The notes under the pieces: model-generated
The model's input: only the letters and a program-made list of their open reading frames with translations
The model's database searches: none
What the model was told of the DNA's origin: nothing
Part shown: positions 15,641 to 24,187 of the stretch, in pieces
Layout: every line of letters begins with the position of its first letter
Position numbering within the stretch: the first letter of the stretch is position 1
Made by a program: the position numbers and the translations under genes
Assembly: GCA_035693615.1 (NCBI GenBank)
Contig: DASSGH010000018.1
Location: forward strand, 1 to 64,000
Origin: VAZQ01 sp035693615
Lineage (GTDB): Bacteria > Pseudomonadota > Alphaproteobacteria > Rhizobiales > Xanthobacteraceae
Direction of reading: 5' to 3'
DNA length: 64,000 nucleotides

Positions 15641-16525
15641 ATGCCCGATCTCCTGACGACGGACGAAGCTGCGAGCTATCTGCGACTGTCCGAGCGCAAG
15701 CTGTACGAGCTGGTGGCGAAAAACGCGCTGCCGTGCACCAAGGCAACGGGACGGTGGCTATTTCCGCGCGCGGCCCTCGACCGCTGGGTGATGGCCGGCC
15801 TGATCACGCCGACGGCGCTCGCGAACGTGGCCGCGCCTCCGATCGTGGGCGGCAGCCACGATCCCTTGCTGGAGTGGACATTGCGCGAGAGCGGCTGTGG
15901 CCTCGCAAGTCTGCCGGAAGGGAGCCAAGAAGGATTGCGGCGGCTGACTCGCGGCGAGGTGATGATCGCAGCGATCCACTTGCACGCGCTCGAAGACGAC
16001 AGACATGCCAACATCGCGGCAGTTTCCGACGCGCCGGGACTCCACGACGCAGTTGTGATCGCGTTCGCGCGGCGCGAGCAGGGCATCGTGGCCGCGCCGG
16101 GCAATCCGCTCGGACTTACCGATATCGACTCGATCGCGAAGTCCGGCGCGCGCTTGGCGCAACGTCCCCCCGGCGCCGGCGCGCAACTGCTGCTGCTTGC
16201 CCTGCTGGCGCGCGCCGGTATTGCGACGGACGAGCTTGTCTTGGTGAAACCGGTGTGCGCCACCGGAACGGACATCGCGCAGGCCGTGCGGTCAGGTCGC
16301 GCCGATTGCGGAATTGCGACACGTTCGGTGGCGCTCGCTGCCGCCCTCGAATTCCTGCCGCTTACGTGGGAACACTTCGATTTGGTACTGCGGCAGCGCG
16401 ACTATTTCTTGCCCGGCCCGCAGGCGCTCTTCACGTTCCTGCGATCGCCGGCCCTGCGCGAACGCGCGGCCGAGCTCGGCGGGTACGATCCGTCGGCGAT
16501 TGGGATGGTGCGCTTGGTCAACTAA
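15641..16525 (+). CDS. HTH (excisionase-type) regulator with periplasmic-binding-like ligand domain
   Basis: A 294-residue predicted transcription regulator. Residues 1-55 form a MerR/excisionase-type winged helix (LLTTDEAASYLRLSERKLYELVAKN with the PCTKATGRWLFPRAALDRW segment). The rest resembles a substrate-binding-protein-like ligand domain (WTLRESGCGLASLPEGSQEG, GRADCGIATRSVA, LPLTWEHFDLVL). No signal peptide precedes the HTH, so the ligand domain is cytoplasmic. Its divergent position next to tupBCA suggests it senses tungstate or molybdate and controls that operon. ATG 15641 is chosen because it lies directly before the HTH. Ligand identity is inferred from position only. Confidence 0.85.
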   Translation: MPDLLTTDEAASYLRLSERKLYELVAKNALPCTKATGRWLFPRAALDRWVMAGLITPTALANVAAPPIVGGSHDPLLEWTLRESGCGLASLPEGSQEGLRRLTRGEVMIAAIHLHALEDDRHANIAAVSDAPGLHDAVVIAFARREQGIVAAPGNPLGLTDIDSIAKSGARLAQRPPGAGAQLLLLALLARAGIATDELVLVKPVCATGTDIAQAVRSGRADCGIATRSVALAAALEFLPLTWEHFDLVLRQRDYFLPGPQALFTFLRSPALRERAAELGGYDPSAIGMVRLVN

Positions 16526-16589
16526 GTCGATCGTCCCGGCTTAGTATCTCTGTAATTCGGACCGTCGATACCGTCATGCTTCGGACTTG

Positions 16590-17795
16590 ATGACAATGCG
16601 CGTTGACTTCACCAGTCAGGAGTTTTTCCGCAATCCATCCGCCGGCATCGAGCGACTGCGTGCGCGCGGACCGGTGGTCGAGACCCGCTTCCCGATCGTC
16701 GGCAAGGTCTGGCTCACGACCACCTACGACGCGGCGGCCCGCGTGCTGAAGGACAGCACGATGTTCACGCTGCGCAAGGACGGCAGGCCCGCCGGCCTGC
16801 GGTGGTGGATGCCGTCGTTCGTCGGTGCGCTCGCCAGCAATATGCTGACGGTGGACGAGCCGGACCATACCCGGCTGCGGGAAATCGTCGACGAGGCCTT
16901 TCGCCGCCGCGCGGTCCTCGACATGCAGCCGCATATTCGCGCCATCGCCGACCAGCTTGCCGAAGAGCTATTCGCCGATGGGAGTCCTGCCGATCTCGTC
17001 AAGCGCTATGCCCGAATACTGCCGCTCGCGGTCATCTGCGAGTTGCTCGGCCTGCCGCCGTCCGACCGGCCGAAATTCATCGCCTGGGCCAACACGGTGG
17101 CGCGGGTCACCGGCGCGGTCGGCGTCCTGCGCATGATACGCGGCCTTTGGTGGATGAAACGCTACCTCGAGGAGCGACTGCGGCTCGCCCGCGAGCATGG
17201 AGGAGAGGGGCTGATAGCCGATCTCGTGCGCGTCGAGATGGAAGGCGGGCGCATCAGCGCCGACGAAATGGTCTCGATGCTCTTTCTGTTGCTGGGCGCC
17301 GGATCGGAAACCACCACGCATCTGATCAGCGGATCCGTCTACGAACTTCTGAAAAATCCCGCGCTGCGGGATTGGCTCGAGGAGGATTGGAGCCGGGCGG
17401 GTCTCGCGATCGAGGAGTTCCTGCGCTTCCTTTCGGCGGTGCAGGTTACCAAACCGCGGTTCGTGCGAGAGGACACGGAGCTTGGCGGCGTTCGGTTGAA
17501 GAAGGGCGATAAAATCATGGCCATGCTGGCGGCCGCCAACATGGACCCGCAGGCGAACGAGCATCCCGAACGGCTCGATCTCGAGAGGCGGCCGAACCGG
17601 CACATCGCCTTCGGGACCGGGATCCATTTCTGCCTCGGCCATCAGCTTGCACGCATCGAAGGCATGTGCGCCCTGCAAGCCCTGTTCACCCGTTGGCCGA
17701 AACTGTGCCTGGCGGTGGCGCCCGACCAAATCCGCTGGCGCAAGCGGCCAGGCCTCAGGTCGATCGAAAATCTGCCCGTGGAGGACGGCCGTTGA
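16590..17795 (+). CDS. Cytochrome P450
   Basis: A 401-residue soluble bacterial P450 monooxygenase. The I-helix oxygen-activation motif is GAGSETTTH, the K-helix ExxR lies in AIEEFLRF, and the heme loop FGTGIHFCLGHQLARIE places the axial cysteine at about residue 348. The length is normal for class I bacterial P450s, and no ferredoxin or reductase gene is adjacent, so electron partners must be encoded elsewhere. The ATG at 16590 or 16596 is preferred to TTG 16587. A substrate cannot be predicted from sequence alone. Confidence 0.95.
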   Translation: MTMRVDFTSQEFFRNPSAGIERLRARGPVVETRFPIVGKVWLTTTYDAAARVLKDSTMFTLRKDGRPAGLRWWMPSFVGALASNMLTVDEPDHTRLREIVDEAFRRRAVLDMQPHIRAIADQLAEELFADGSPADLVKRYARILPLAVICELLGLPPSDRPKFIAWANTVARVTGAVGVLRMIRGLWWMKRYLEERLRLAREHGGEGLIADLVRVEMEGGRISADEMVSMLFLLLGAGSETTTHLISGSVYELLKNPALRDWLEEDWSRAGLAIEEFLRFLSAVQVTKPRFVREDTELGGVRLKKGDKIMAMLAAANMDPQANEHPERLDLERRPNRHIAFGTGIHFCLGHQLARIEGMCALQALFTRWPKLCLAVAPDQIRWRKRPGLRSIENLPVEDGR

Positions 17796-17802
17796 TATCG
17801 GT

Positions 17803-17826
17803 TGGCCGGCACGCTCTCGCCGGCCA
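17803..17826. terminator. Hairpin after the P450 gene
   Basis: TGGCCGGC at 17803-17810 pairs perfectly with GCCGGCCA at 17819-17826 across an 8-base loop, starting eight bases after the P450 stop. There is no T-run, so it may only stabilise the transcript end; a terminator role is inferred from position. Confidence 0.5.
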
Positions 17827-17871
17827 GGCGCAGCCGGGCAATCGACAGAAGATTGCGAAAGGTGAATACTT

Positions 17872-18924
17872 TTGCGTATAGGGCAAGCGTACCGCACCGG
17901 AGAAGCTGTGGACGCCGCAACTGAGCCGACGAGAGCGCCTCCTGCCGAGAATGAAGCCGGCGTCGTGGCCGCCGGCGTTTACGCTGGCGGACGCCGCATC
18001 AAAGATATCCCCATCGAGGAGGCGGGCGAATGGTCGAAGCGGCCAGGCCACATCGTGTGGATCGGACTGTGGGAGCCGAGCGCCGAGCTCCTGGAGCGCG
18101 TGCAGGCGCAGCTCGGCCTGCATTATCTCGCCATCGAGGATGCCGGCAAGGCGCATCAATATCCCAAGATCGAGCGATACGGGGAGGCGCTGTTCGTCGT
18201 CGCGCGGACCGCGCAATTGGTCGATGGCCACATCGCTTTCGGTGAAACGCATCTCTTCGTCGGCCGCGGCTATGTGGTGTCGGTACGCCATGGCGCTTCG
18301 ACCTCCTACGCCGCGGTGCGCGCGCGCTGCGAGTCCTGCCCCGACGTCCTCTCTCAGGGCGAAGACTACATCCTCTACGCCATCCTCGATTTCATCGTCG
18401 ACAATTACCTGCCGGTGCTGGAAGCGGTGCATTCGGAAGTCGAGGCCATCGAGGACAGCGTGTTCTCCAAGCCGGCCGAGCAGGTCGACGTGGAGCGGCT
18501 CTATACGCTGCGCCGCGACCTCTTGCGCATTCGCAATGCCGTGGTGCCGCTCGTTGAGGTGTGCCGTCGGCTGGAGCACGCCGACGCGGTGCCAATCGAT
18601 CCAGCGATGCAGCCGCTGTTTCGCGACGTCACCGATCACGTGCTGCGCGTGCGGGAGGACATCGACGCGCTACGCGAGGTCCTGGCGTTCGCCTTCGAGG
18701 CGAGCCTGATGCGGGGCCAGGCGCAGCAGACAGCCATCGCTCGCCGATTGGCAGCCTGGGCGGCGATCCTCGCGGTGCCGACCGCGATCGCCGGCATCTA
18801 CGGCATGAACTTCGAGTTCATGCCGGAGCTCAAATGGAAGTACGGGTATTTTCTCGTCATGGGCCTGATCGTCACCGTATGCGGCACGCTGTACTGGCGC
18901 TTTCGCCGCAACGACTGGCTGTGA
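17872..18924 (+). CDS. corA: CorA-type magnesium/cobalt transporter
   Basis: A 350-residue divalent metal ion channel of the CorA family. A long soluble N-terminal domain precedes two C-terminal transmembrane helices. The first helix ends with the selectivity motif YGMNFEFMPEL (GMN retained) and the second is YFLVMGLIVTVCGTLYW, followed by the basic tail RRNDW. The segment QYPKIERYGEALFVVARTA is family-typical. The indicated start is TTG 17872 with GGTGAA upstream; GTG 17908 is an alternative, because the first 30 residues are variable. It is a single gene converging on the MBL gene. Confidence 0.93.
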   Translation: MRIGQAYRTGEAVDAATEPTRAPPAENEAGVVAAGVYAGGRRIKDIPIEEAGEWSKRPGHIVWIGLWEPSAELLERVQAQLGLHYLAIEDAGKAHQYPKIERYGEALFVVARTAQLVDGHIAFGETHLFVGRGYVVSVRHGASTSYAAVRARCESCPDVLSQGEDYILYAILDFIVDNYLPVLEAVHSEVEAIEDSVFSKPAEQVDVERLYTLRRDLLRIRNAVVPLVEVCRRLEHADAVPIDPAMQPLFRDVTDHVLRVREDIDALREVLAFAFEASLMRGQAQQTAIARRLAAWAAILAVPTAIAGIYGMNFEFMPELKWKYGYFLVMGLIVTVCGTLYWRFRRNDWL

Positions 18925-18955
18925 CCAGCACCGGTGTTATGCCCAAACATGCGCG

Positions 18956-19786
18956 TCACTGCAGCTCATAGCTGCCGTCGCCGCGGATTATCTTGAGATA
19001 GCGATCGGCCGATCGCTCGAGTACGCCTTTTCCGTCCGACCAGATCGTGCGGTCCGCGAATGCGCCGTGAATGCGGTCAAACGTATAAGGCCTGAGCGAA
19101 TTCACCACGCCTTCGACGCGCGGCGCCGATAGCGGGATGAAGTTCGGGAAACTCCACATGAAGCTCACCGATTTGTTGTCCTGCACGACCTGCACGATGT
19201 CGCCCGACAAGAGCGCGCCCTTGCCGCCGGCGCCAGCCGGCCAATGCAGCACGGTGCCGCCGGGGTAATGGCCGCCGGAGCAGATCAGGGTAAGGCCCGG
19301 CAGGAGCTCTTTGGTCGGGCCCTTCCAAAGCGAGATGGTGGGACCGCTCCGCATGATCCACTTGCGGTCCGCCTCATGCAGATAGATCGGCACACCGCCG
19401 AATGCCTCGCTCCATTCCACCATGGTGGTGTAGTAGTGCGGATGCGAGATCGCCATCGCCTTGATGCCGCCCATGGCGTTGATCATCTCGATCGTGGCGC
19501 GATCCACGAGCGCGATGCAGTCCCACAGGACGTTGCCGTGCGGCGTGCGCAGGAACAACGCGCGCTGGCCGATGCCGAAATGCGGGAAGGTCATGAGGGA
19601 GATTAGGCCGGGCTCAAGCTCGCGAATGGCGTTCATGTTGCGCTGGGCCAGCACGTCGAGTGTCGTCCAGCTTTGTCCCGCCGGCGTCACGTACTGCCGC
19701 TCGTCCAAGCAGATCGGGCATGACGCTGGGGGCTTGGGCGTGGGCGCGTACTGGGTTCCGCAAGTCGTGCAGATGTAGGCGGCCAT
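18956..19786 (-). CDS. MBL-fold protein with N-terminal zinc ribbon and altered metal motif
   Basis: A 276-residue protein. It starts AAYICTTCGTQYAP with CPICLDER following at about residue 30, forming a CxxC...CxxC rubredoxin-like zinc ribbon. The remainder is a metallo-beta-lactamase fold: WDCIALVD, ISHPHYYTTMVEW where HxHxDH is expected, CSGGHYPGG and LLSGDIVQVV. The first motif keeps two His but lacks the Asp, so metal binding may be mononuclear or changed. ATG 19786 is used because the zinc ribbon begins there. Function unknown. Confidence 0.8.
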   Translation of the reverse strand: MAAYICTTCGTQYAPTPKPPASCPICLDERQYVTPAGQSWTTLDVLAQRNMNAIRELEPGLISLMTFPHFGIGQRALFLRTPHGNVLWDCIALVDRATIEMINAMGGIKAMAISHPHYYTTMVEWSEAFGGVPIYLHEADRKWIMRSGPTISLWKGPTKELLPGLTLICSGGHYPGGTVLHWPAGAGGKGALLSGDIVQVVQDNKSVSFMWSFPNFIPLSAPRVEGVVNSLRPYTFDRIHGAFADRTIWSDGKGVLERSADRYLKIIRGDGSYELQ

Positions 19787-19883
19787 AGCGCGGGTCCTTT
19801 GCATTTCTAGGGCGTGTACTGCATTCCGACCGGAATTTCTTGCGCCCCTTGCCGTGCAGGCCTTGGCATCGGCTTGATCCGAC

Positions 19884-21308
19884 CTAACTGGGAAACATTC
19901 CGTGACCCGGTGTAAGCACGTTCTTCGGGTCGAACTTTGTCTTCGCTGCCTGAACGGTCTGCCAGGCGGGTCCGTAGTGCCGTTTCCAATCGTCCTGCGA
20001 CATCGCGATAGCGCTCGACGTCATGCGGTAGCCCCCTATGTCACGCGCCCGTTCATAGAGGGTGCGATTGAGTGCGATCATGGACCCGGTATCAGTCCCG
20101 GCCGGCAGGATGCGTGAGAGCTGGAATCGGTAGATCATCTCTTCATCCGGCACACGCGTGAGCGGCCGCTTGATGACATTCCGGCGCCACGCCGACATGC
20201 GCGGGACTAGAAATGCGGCCTCCGTGGGCGATGACAAAATGCCTGAGGTGTACTCGACGTACCGCGACGCGGGAATGGAGAGGTACACGAAAGGCTTCTG
20301 TAGCGGCGTCGTGCACACCGTGCACACTTCCTCGCGACGGAAATACTGTTCGTAAGTCATCACGCTGGCGGTCTTCTTCGTGAACTTGAGGCCGGCGGTC
20401 AGCTTCGACTCGTCTGGGTCGTTTGGTGCGTCATAGAAGGCACCGCCCTCGACATAGTATCCGACGCCACCGCCCGGCCGGCCAGCACCGCGGCCGTCCA
20501 GGTGATGGAAGCGTCCATCCTTGGCGAGCAAGGCGAGATCGGCGGACGCGCTCTGGAAGTCGTCGTAGTCCATTTTTATGAAGAGCACGTTCGTGGGCGC
20601 ATCCATCAACCGCATCATGACTTTCGTAATGATCCCGCATTGACCCAGGCCCCCGAGCATAGCGTTGAAGAGATCGCTGTTATGTCCATCGGAGCAAGTC
20701 ACGATCTGACCGTCGCCGGTCACGACCTCAAGCTCCTGGACGTGGTCGACCTGAAAACCAAGGTTGTAGGTGGTTACGCCGAATCCGCCGGTGCTGATCG
20801 TTCCGCCGACTGACAGGAACGTATCAGTGATCACCGGCACCGTCAGTTTCTGGGCGTTTGCAGCCATGAGGACGGGGTGCCACTTCGAGCCGGCGCCGAT
20901 CTCCGCCGTCCCCGCCGTGCCGGATTTGACGATGCGGATGGCATTCAGGCTGCTGGAGTCGATGACCACGCCATCCGCGACCTGAGTCTGCCCAAAAAAC
21001 GAATGCCCCTGGCCGCGCATTGCAATCTTGATTCCCTGGCGGTTCGCGAACTGCACGAGCTTCGCGATGTCCTGCGCACCGTTGGGCCGCAGCACGGCAG
21101 CCGGCTTGTTATGCACGACGTGTCCGAAATCGTCGGCCGCGGCCTGCAACCCGGCATCATCGAAGGATAACTCTCCGCTGATATCCTTCAGGTCGTTGCG
21201 TAGCGATTGCCCTGCCGCCGGGTAATGCCACGCCGGTTGCAACGCCAGGAGTGCTGCACCACCCGCGAGCCGTTTGGCGAAACCGCGGCGAGAGATACTC
21301 CCTTGCAT
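19884..21308 (-). CDS. Tat-exported FAD-binding oxidoreductase, cytokinin-dehydrogenase-like
   Basis: A 474-residue flavoprotein. The N-terminus SISRRGFAKRLAGGAALLAL is a twin-arginine signal, predicting export of the folded holoenzyme. The FAD_binding_4 (PCMH) domain includes KIAMRGQGHSFFGQTQ, where the His in GHS matches the FAD-attachment site of plant-type cytokinin dehydrogenases, then GVTTYNLGFQVDHVQELEVV and GGLGQCGIITK. The C-terminus ends FDPKNVLTPGHGMFPS, as in FAD-linked oxidases. The start has a GGGAGGTG Shine-Dalgarno. The substrate is unknown; cytokinin is only one possibility. Confidence 0.88.
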   Translation of the reverse strand: MQGSISRRGFAKRLAGGAALLALQPAWHYPAAGQSLRNDLKDISGELSFDDAGLQAAADDFGHVVHNKPAAVLRPNGAQDIAKLVQFANRQGIKIAMRGQGHSFFGQTQVADGVVIDSSSLNAIRIVKSGTAGTAEIGAGSKWHPVLMAANAQKLTVPVITDTFLSVGGTISTGGFGVTTYNLGFQVDHVQELEVVTGDGQIVTCSDGHNSDLFNAMLGGLGQCGIITKVMMRLMDAPTNVLFIKMDYDDFQSASADLALLAKDGRFHHLDGRGAGRPGGGVGYYVEGGAFYDAPNDPDESKLTAGLKFTKKTASVMTYEQYFRREEVCTVCTTPLQKPFVYLSIPASRYVEYTSGILSSPTEAAFLVPRMSAWRRNVIKRPLTRVPDEEMIYRFQLSRILPAGTDTGSMIALNRTLYERARDIGGYRMTSSAIAMSQDDWKRHYGPAWQTVQAAKTKFDPKNVLTPGHGMFPS

Positions 21309-21590
21309 GATTCACCTCCCTCGGTCGATGCTTATTGCGATGGGCAGCGACTCTCGCGCTGCCGGGCAACGTGAATGGACTCGCGTCGCTGGTGAGATTG
21401 ATGATCCGCTCGACAATGCCGGACCGCAGAACCGCTTGATACTTCGTCGAGGGATATGATCCGCCGCGTTGTCGCTCTCGACCGGCCGTCGAAGCTTCAC
21501 GGCCGCGCATATCCGCTTCGCCCCGAAAGCGCTGTTCTTCAGACCTGGGGTGTGCGAACCCTCGAAATCGCACACCGCCCTCCGGCGAAC

Positions 21591-23243
21591 CTATTCGAGC
21601 GGCTCCACCTTCACCAGCCTGTGGTCGTGGTTGCTGCCGACCCAGAATGTCACCGGCGCCGTCGAATTGTCGATGAACACCGTGCGCATATTGGTGTCGG
21701 ACGGCATCAGATATTGCGCCGTATGGCCGGTCTTGGGATCGAGCCGCACGACGCGGTCGGTGTGCATCGTGGAGGCCCACAGCTCACCGTTCTTGTCGAA
21801 ATTAGCCCGGTACGGGAACGTGTATTGCGGCAGACTGTATTCGGTGAAGTTTTCCGTCTTCGTGTCGAACAGCGCGACCTTGCTGGCCCGATATTCGGTC
21901 ACCAGGACGCGGTCCTGGTCGTCGATTTGCATGCGCCGGGCACGCGCATGGCGGGTGGGGATGCGGTACCACGTCACTTCCGTCGTCTTGGCGTCGATCT
22001 TGCCGAGATGGCCTTCGGTGAATTCGGCCATCCACAGGTTGTTCTTGGAGTCCGCCATGACCTGATAGATGCCGGCATCCTTGACGCCCGGCAGGTGGTC
22101 GGTCGGGTGGAACCTCTCCCATGTCTTGCTCGCCAGATCGAGCCGGAAAATGTGCTGCGTGCCGACGCTCTTGGTCCACACTTTGCCGTCGACGTCGTAG
22201 CGCAGCCCGGTGAAATTCAGTTGGACGGTGTCGTCGTTGTATTCCGGAGGCAGAGGATAATAGGCGATCTCGCCGGTCTTCGGGTCCAACGACCCGAGCG
22301 AACCCTGGTACATCGTGTCGAACCAAATCTTGCCGGTATGGTCGAACTCGATGCTCAGGAGTCCGGTCGGCGCCTTATCCTTGAATTTCCTGATCGGGTA
22401 CTCGGTGAGCTTGAGCGTCTTCGGATCGAACTTGCCGATGAACATCTCGCCGAAGTCTGTGTACCAAACGTTGCCTTCCTTATCGACCAGGACGTCATGC
22501 GGCTCGGTCGTCGGCCGCACCATGTCGTATTGGGTTACAATCGCGCGGGTGTCGCGGCCCTTCGGGCGCGGCAGCGTCTTGAGCTCGTATTGCCAATGGT
22601 CGACCGAGCTCAGATTGATGGTCGCGAGATAGTCGGCGAACTTGCGGTATTGCTCCGGCGTGCCCGCGCGGGCCGGATCCAACATGGGCTGCGGCTTGAT
22701 GGGCTGGCTCACGGCGCCGTAGCCGCGCATGCGGGTGATGACCTGCGTCCACTCGTCGGAATCGTGCGTCGAACGCATTATGCGTTCCAGCGTATGGCAG
22801 CCGGTGCAATTGAGCAGCGGCGCCTTTTGCTCTTCCGTCCCGGGGATGCTCATCATCCACTCGGCATTGGTGAGCTGGCTGGCGAGGTTTTTGGTTTTCT
22901 TGAGCTTGATGTCGGCGGTTGTGGTCTTTTCCGACTCCACGGCCGCCTTGGTCGGCGAGCTGATGTCGTAACCGACGGCACGGATGCTGATGACGTATTC
23001 GCCTGGCTCCAGGCGGTTTTCGGGAAATGTGTAGCGGCCCTGCGCGTCCGTGGTCACGCTGACCTGCACGATCGAGCCGGGCCTTTTGGCGGTGACGACG
23101 ACACCTTCCATGTTGCCTTCGGCATCAGAACTTACCGTGCCGGTCAGTGCCGGCTGGCCTTGCGCCCAAACCGTTTGTGCCGTCGGAGCGAAGAGAATCG
23201 CCGCTGCGCCGGCGGCGAAGCTCAACATCAGTTTGCTGCGCAT
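21591..23243 (-). CDS. Exported fusion: carboxypeptidase-regulatory domain, heme c site, Vgb-like beta-propeller
   Basis: A 550-residue periplasmic protein. After a signal peptide ending in TVWA, residues 30-110 form a CarboxypepD_reg-like beta-sandwich (ALTGTVSSDAEGNMEGVVV). A single c-type heme site, NCTGCHTLERIM, follows near residue 145. From about residue 230 to the end are repeated propeller strands (VDKEGNVWYTDFGEMFIGKF, TGKIWFDTMYQGSLG, KNNLWMAEFTEGHLGK), as in virginiamycin B lyase-like proteins. GGGAGA precedes the start. A diheme cytochrome gene lies divergently next door, so an electron-transfer role is plausible; the substrate is unknown. Confidence 0.87.
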   Translation of the reverse strand: MRSKLMLSFAAGAAAILFAPTAQTVWAQGQPALTGTVSSDAEGNMEGVVVTAKRPGSIVQVSVTTDAQGRYTFPENRLEPGEYVISIRAVGYDISSPTKAAVESEKTTTADIKLKKTKNLASQLTNAEWMMSIPGTEEQKAPLLNCTGCHTLERIMRSTHDSDEWTQVITRMRGYGAVSQPIKPQPMLDPARAGTPEQYRKFADYLATINLSSVDHWQYELKTLPRPKGRDTRAIVTQYDMVRPTTEPHDVLVDKEGNVWYTDFGEMFIGKFDPKTLKLTEYPIRKFKDKAPTGLLSIEFDHTGKIWFDTMYQGSLGSLDPKTGEIAYYPLPPEYNDDTVQLNFTGLRYDVDGKVWTKSVGTQHIFRLDLASKTWERFHPTDHLPGVKDAGIYQVMADSKNNLWMAEFTEGHLGKIDAKTTEVTWYRIPTRHARARRMQIDDQDRVLVTEYRASKVALFDTKTENFTEYSLPQYTFPYRANFDKNGELWASTMHTDRVVRLDPKTGHTAQYLMPSDTNMRTVFIDNSTAPVTFWVGSNHDHRLVKVEPLE

Positions 23244-23428
23244 CGCATTCTCCCTAATGAAATATGTTTTGGTTGCCCTGAAACGCCCTCAGAATCATTC
23301 CGTCGCCGTCTAGGGATGCGGTATCCTGACTCCGCTTGGATGATGTCACAAGCCTCACCATGGGCTTCGGCGCTATATTTTTGCCTTAGCTGGCGCTGGG
23401 TGCCGTCACGGGAGGGAGGGAGTTAACG

Positions 23429-23995
23429 ATGTTCGCGCGCTCCGTTTCGGCGATTTTCGGCGCGGCGGTTAGCTTTGCGCTCGCTGTCCTGCCGGCGTAT
23501 GCCGCTGACGACATCGAGGCAAAAGCGCAGGCGTGCGCCGCGTGCCACGGTGCGAATGGCGTGCCCACCGATCCGAAAACCATTCCGATCATCTGGGGTC
23601 AGCAGCAGAGCTACCTGGTCAAGCAGTTGCACGATTATAGAAGCGGTGATCGCGAGGACCCGATCATGTCGCCCATAGCCAAGCAGCTTGCGCAGGAAGA
23701 TCTCCGCAAGATTGCGGCCTATTTCGCGGCCAAGAGCTGGCCGGTGCAAAGCGCGGCCGCCGCCATGGTGTCGCCGCCGCAAGGGATCGCCCAGTGCCAG
23801 CCATGCCATCAGCCGAATTTTGCCGGCGGCCCGCCGGCGCCCCGACTGGCGGGGCTCAGTTATGAATATCTGCTTGCATCGATGCGCAGCTTCGCCGCCG
23901 ATGCAAGGACCAACAACGAAGACATGCCGAAATTCATGCGAGCGCTGGCCGACGGCGAGCTCGAGGCCATGGCGCGCTACCTGTCGGGGCTGTGA
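23429..23995 (+). CDS. Diheme cytochrome c (c4-like)
   Basis: A 188-residue periplasmic cytochrome. A signal peptide ends in LPAYAAD. Two heme-attachment motifs, CAACHG near residue 36 and CQPCHQ near residue 127, sit in two related domains, each with a later Met for the sixth ligand (MSPIAKQL, MPKFMRALA). The pattern and size fit cytochrome c4-type electron carriers. A strong purine-rich Shine-Dalgarno (GGGAGGGAGGGAG) precedes ATG 23429. It diverges from the beta-propeller gene, which carries its own heme c site. Confidence 0.93.
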   Translation: MFARSVSAIFGAAVSFALAVLPAYAADDIEAKAQACAACHGANGVPTDPKTIPIIWGQQQSYLVKQLHDYRSGDREDPIMSPIAKQLAQEDLRKIAAYFAAKSWPVQSAAAAMVSPPQGIAQCQPCHQPNFAGGPPAPRLAGLSYEYLLASMRSFAADARTNNEDMPKFMRALADGELEAMARYLSGL

Positions 23996-24187
23996 AGCGC
24001 GGACGCGAATTTCACTACAGTCGCGCCCCGACGTTGGGCTCGTGCGCCTGCCACTCGTCTTGCCGGTAGCCGGTATCCGCTTCGCCCCGCTTCAAGGCAT
24101 CTGTCGCCCGCACGCGGCCGGCGATAGAATGCGTCCTCTCCCATTAACCGAGACGGTGCTTACAGTCCCCGTATAGGAGTCGGTCTC

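Noticed and set aside
21456..23426. 656-codon plus-strand frame opposite the beta-propeller protein
   Set aside because: Composition typical of reverse-frame shadow; the minus-strand gene has a signal peptide, heme motif and Shine-Dalgarno.
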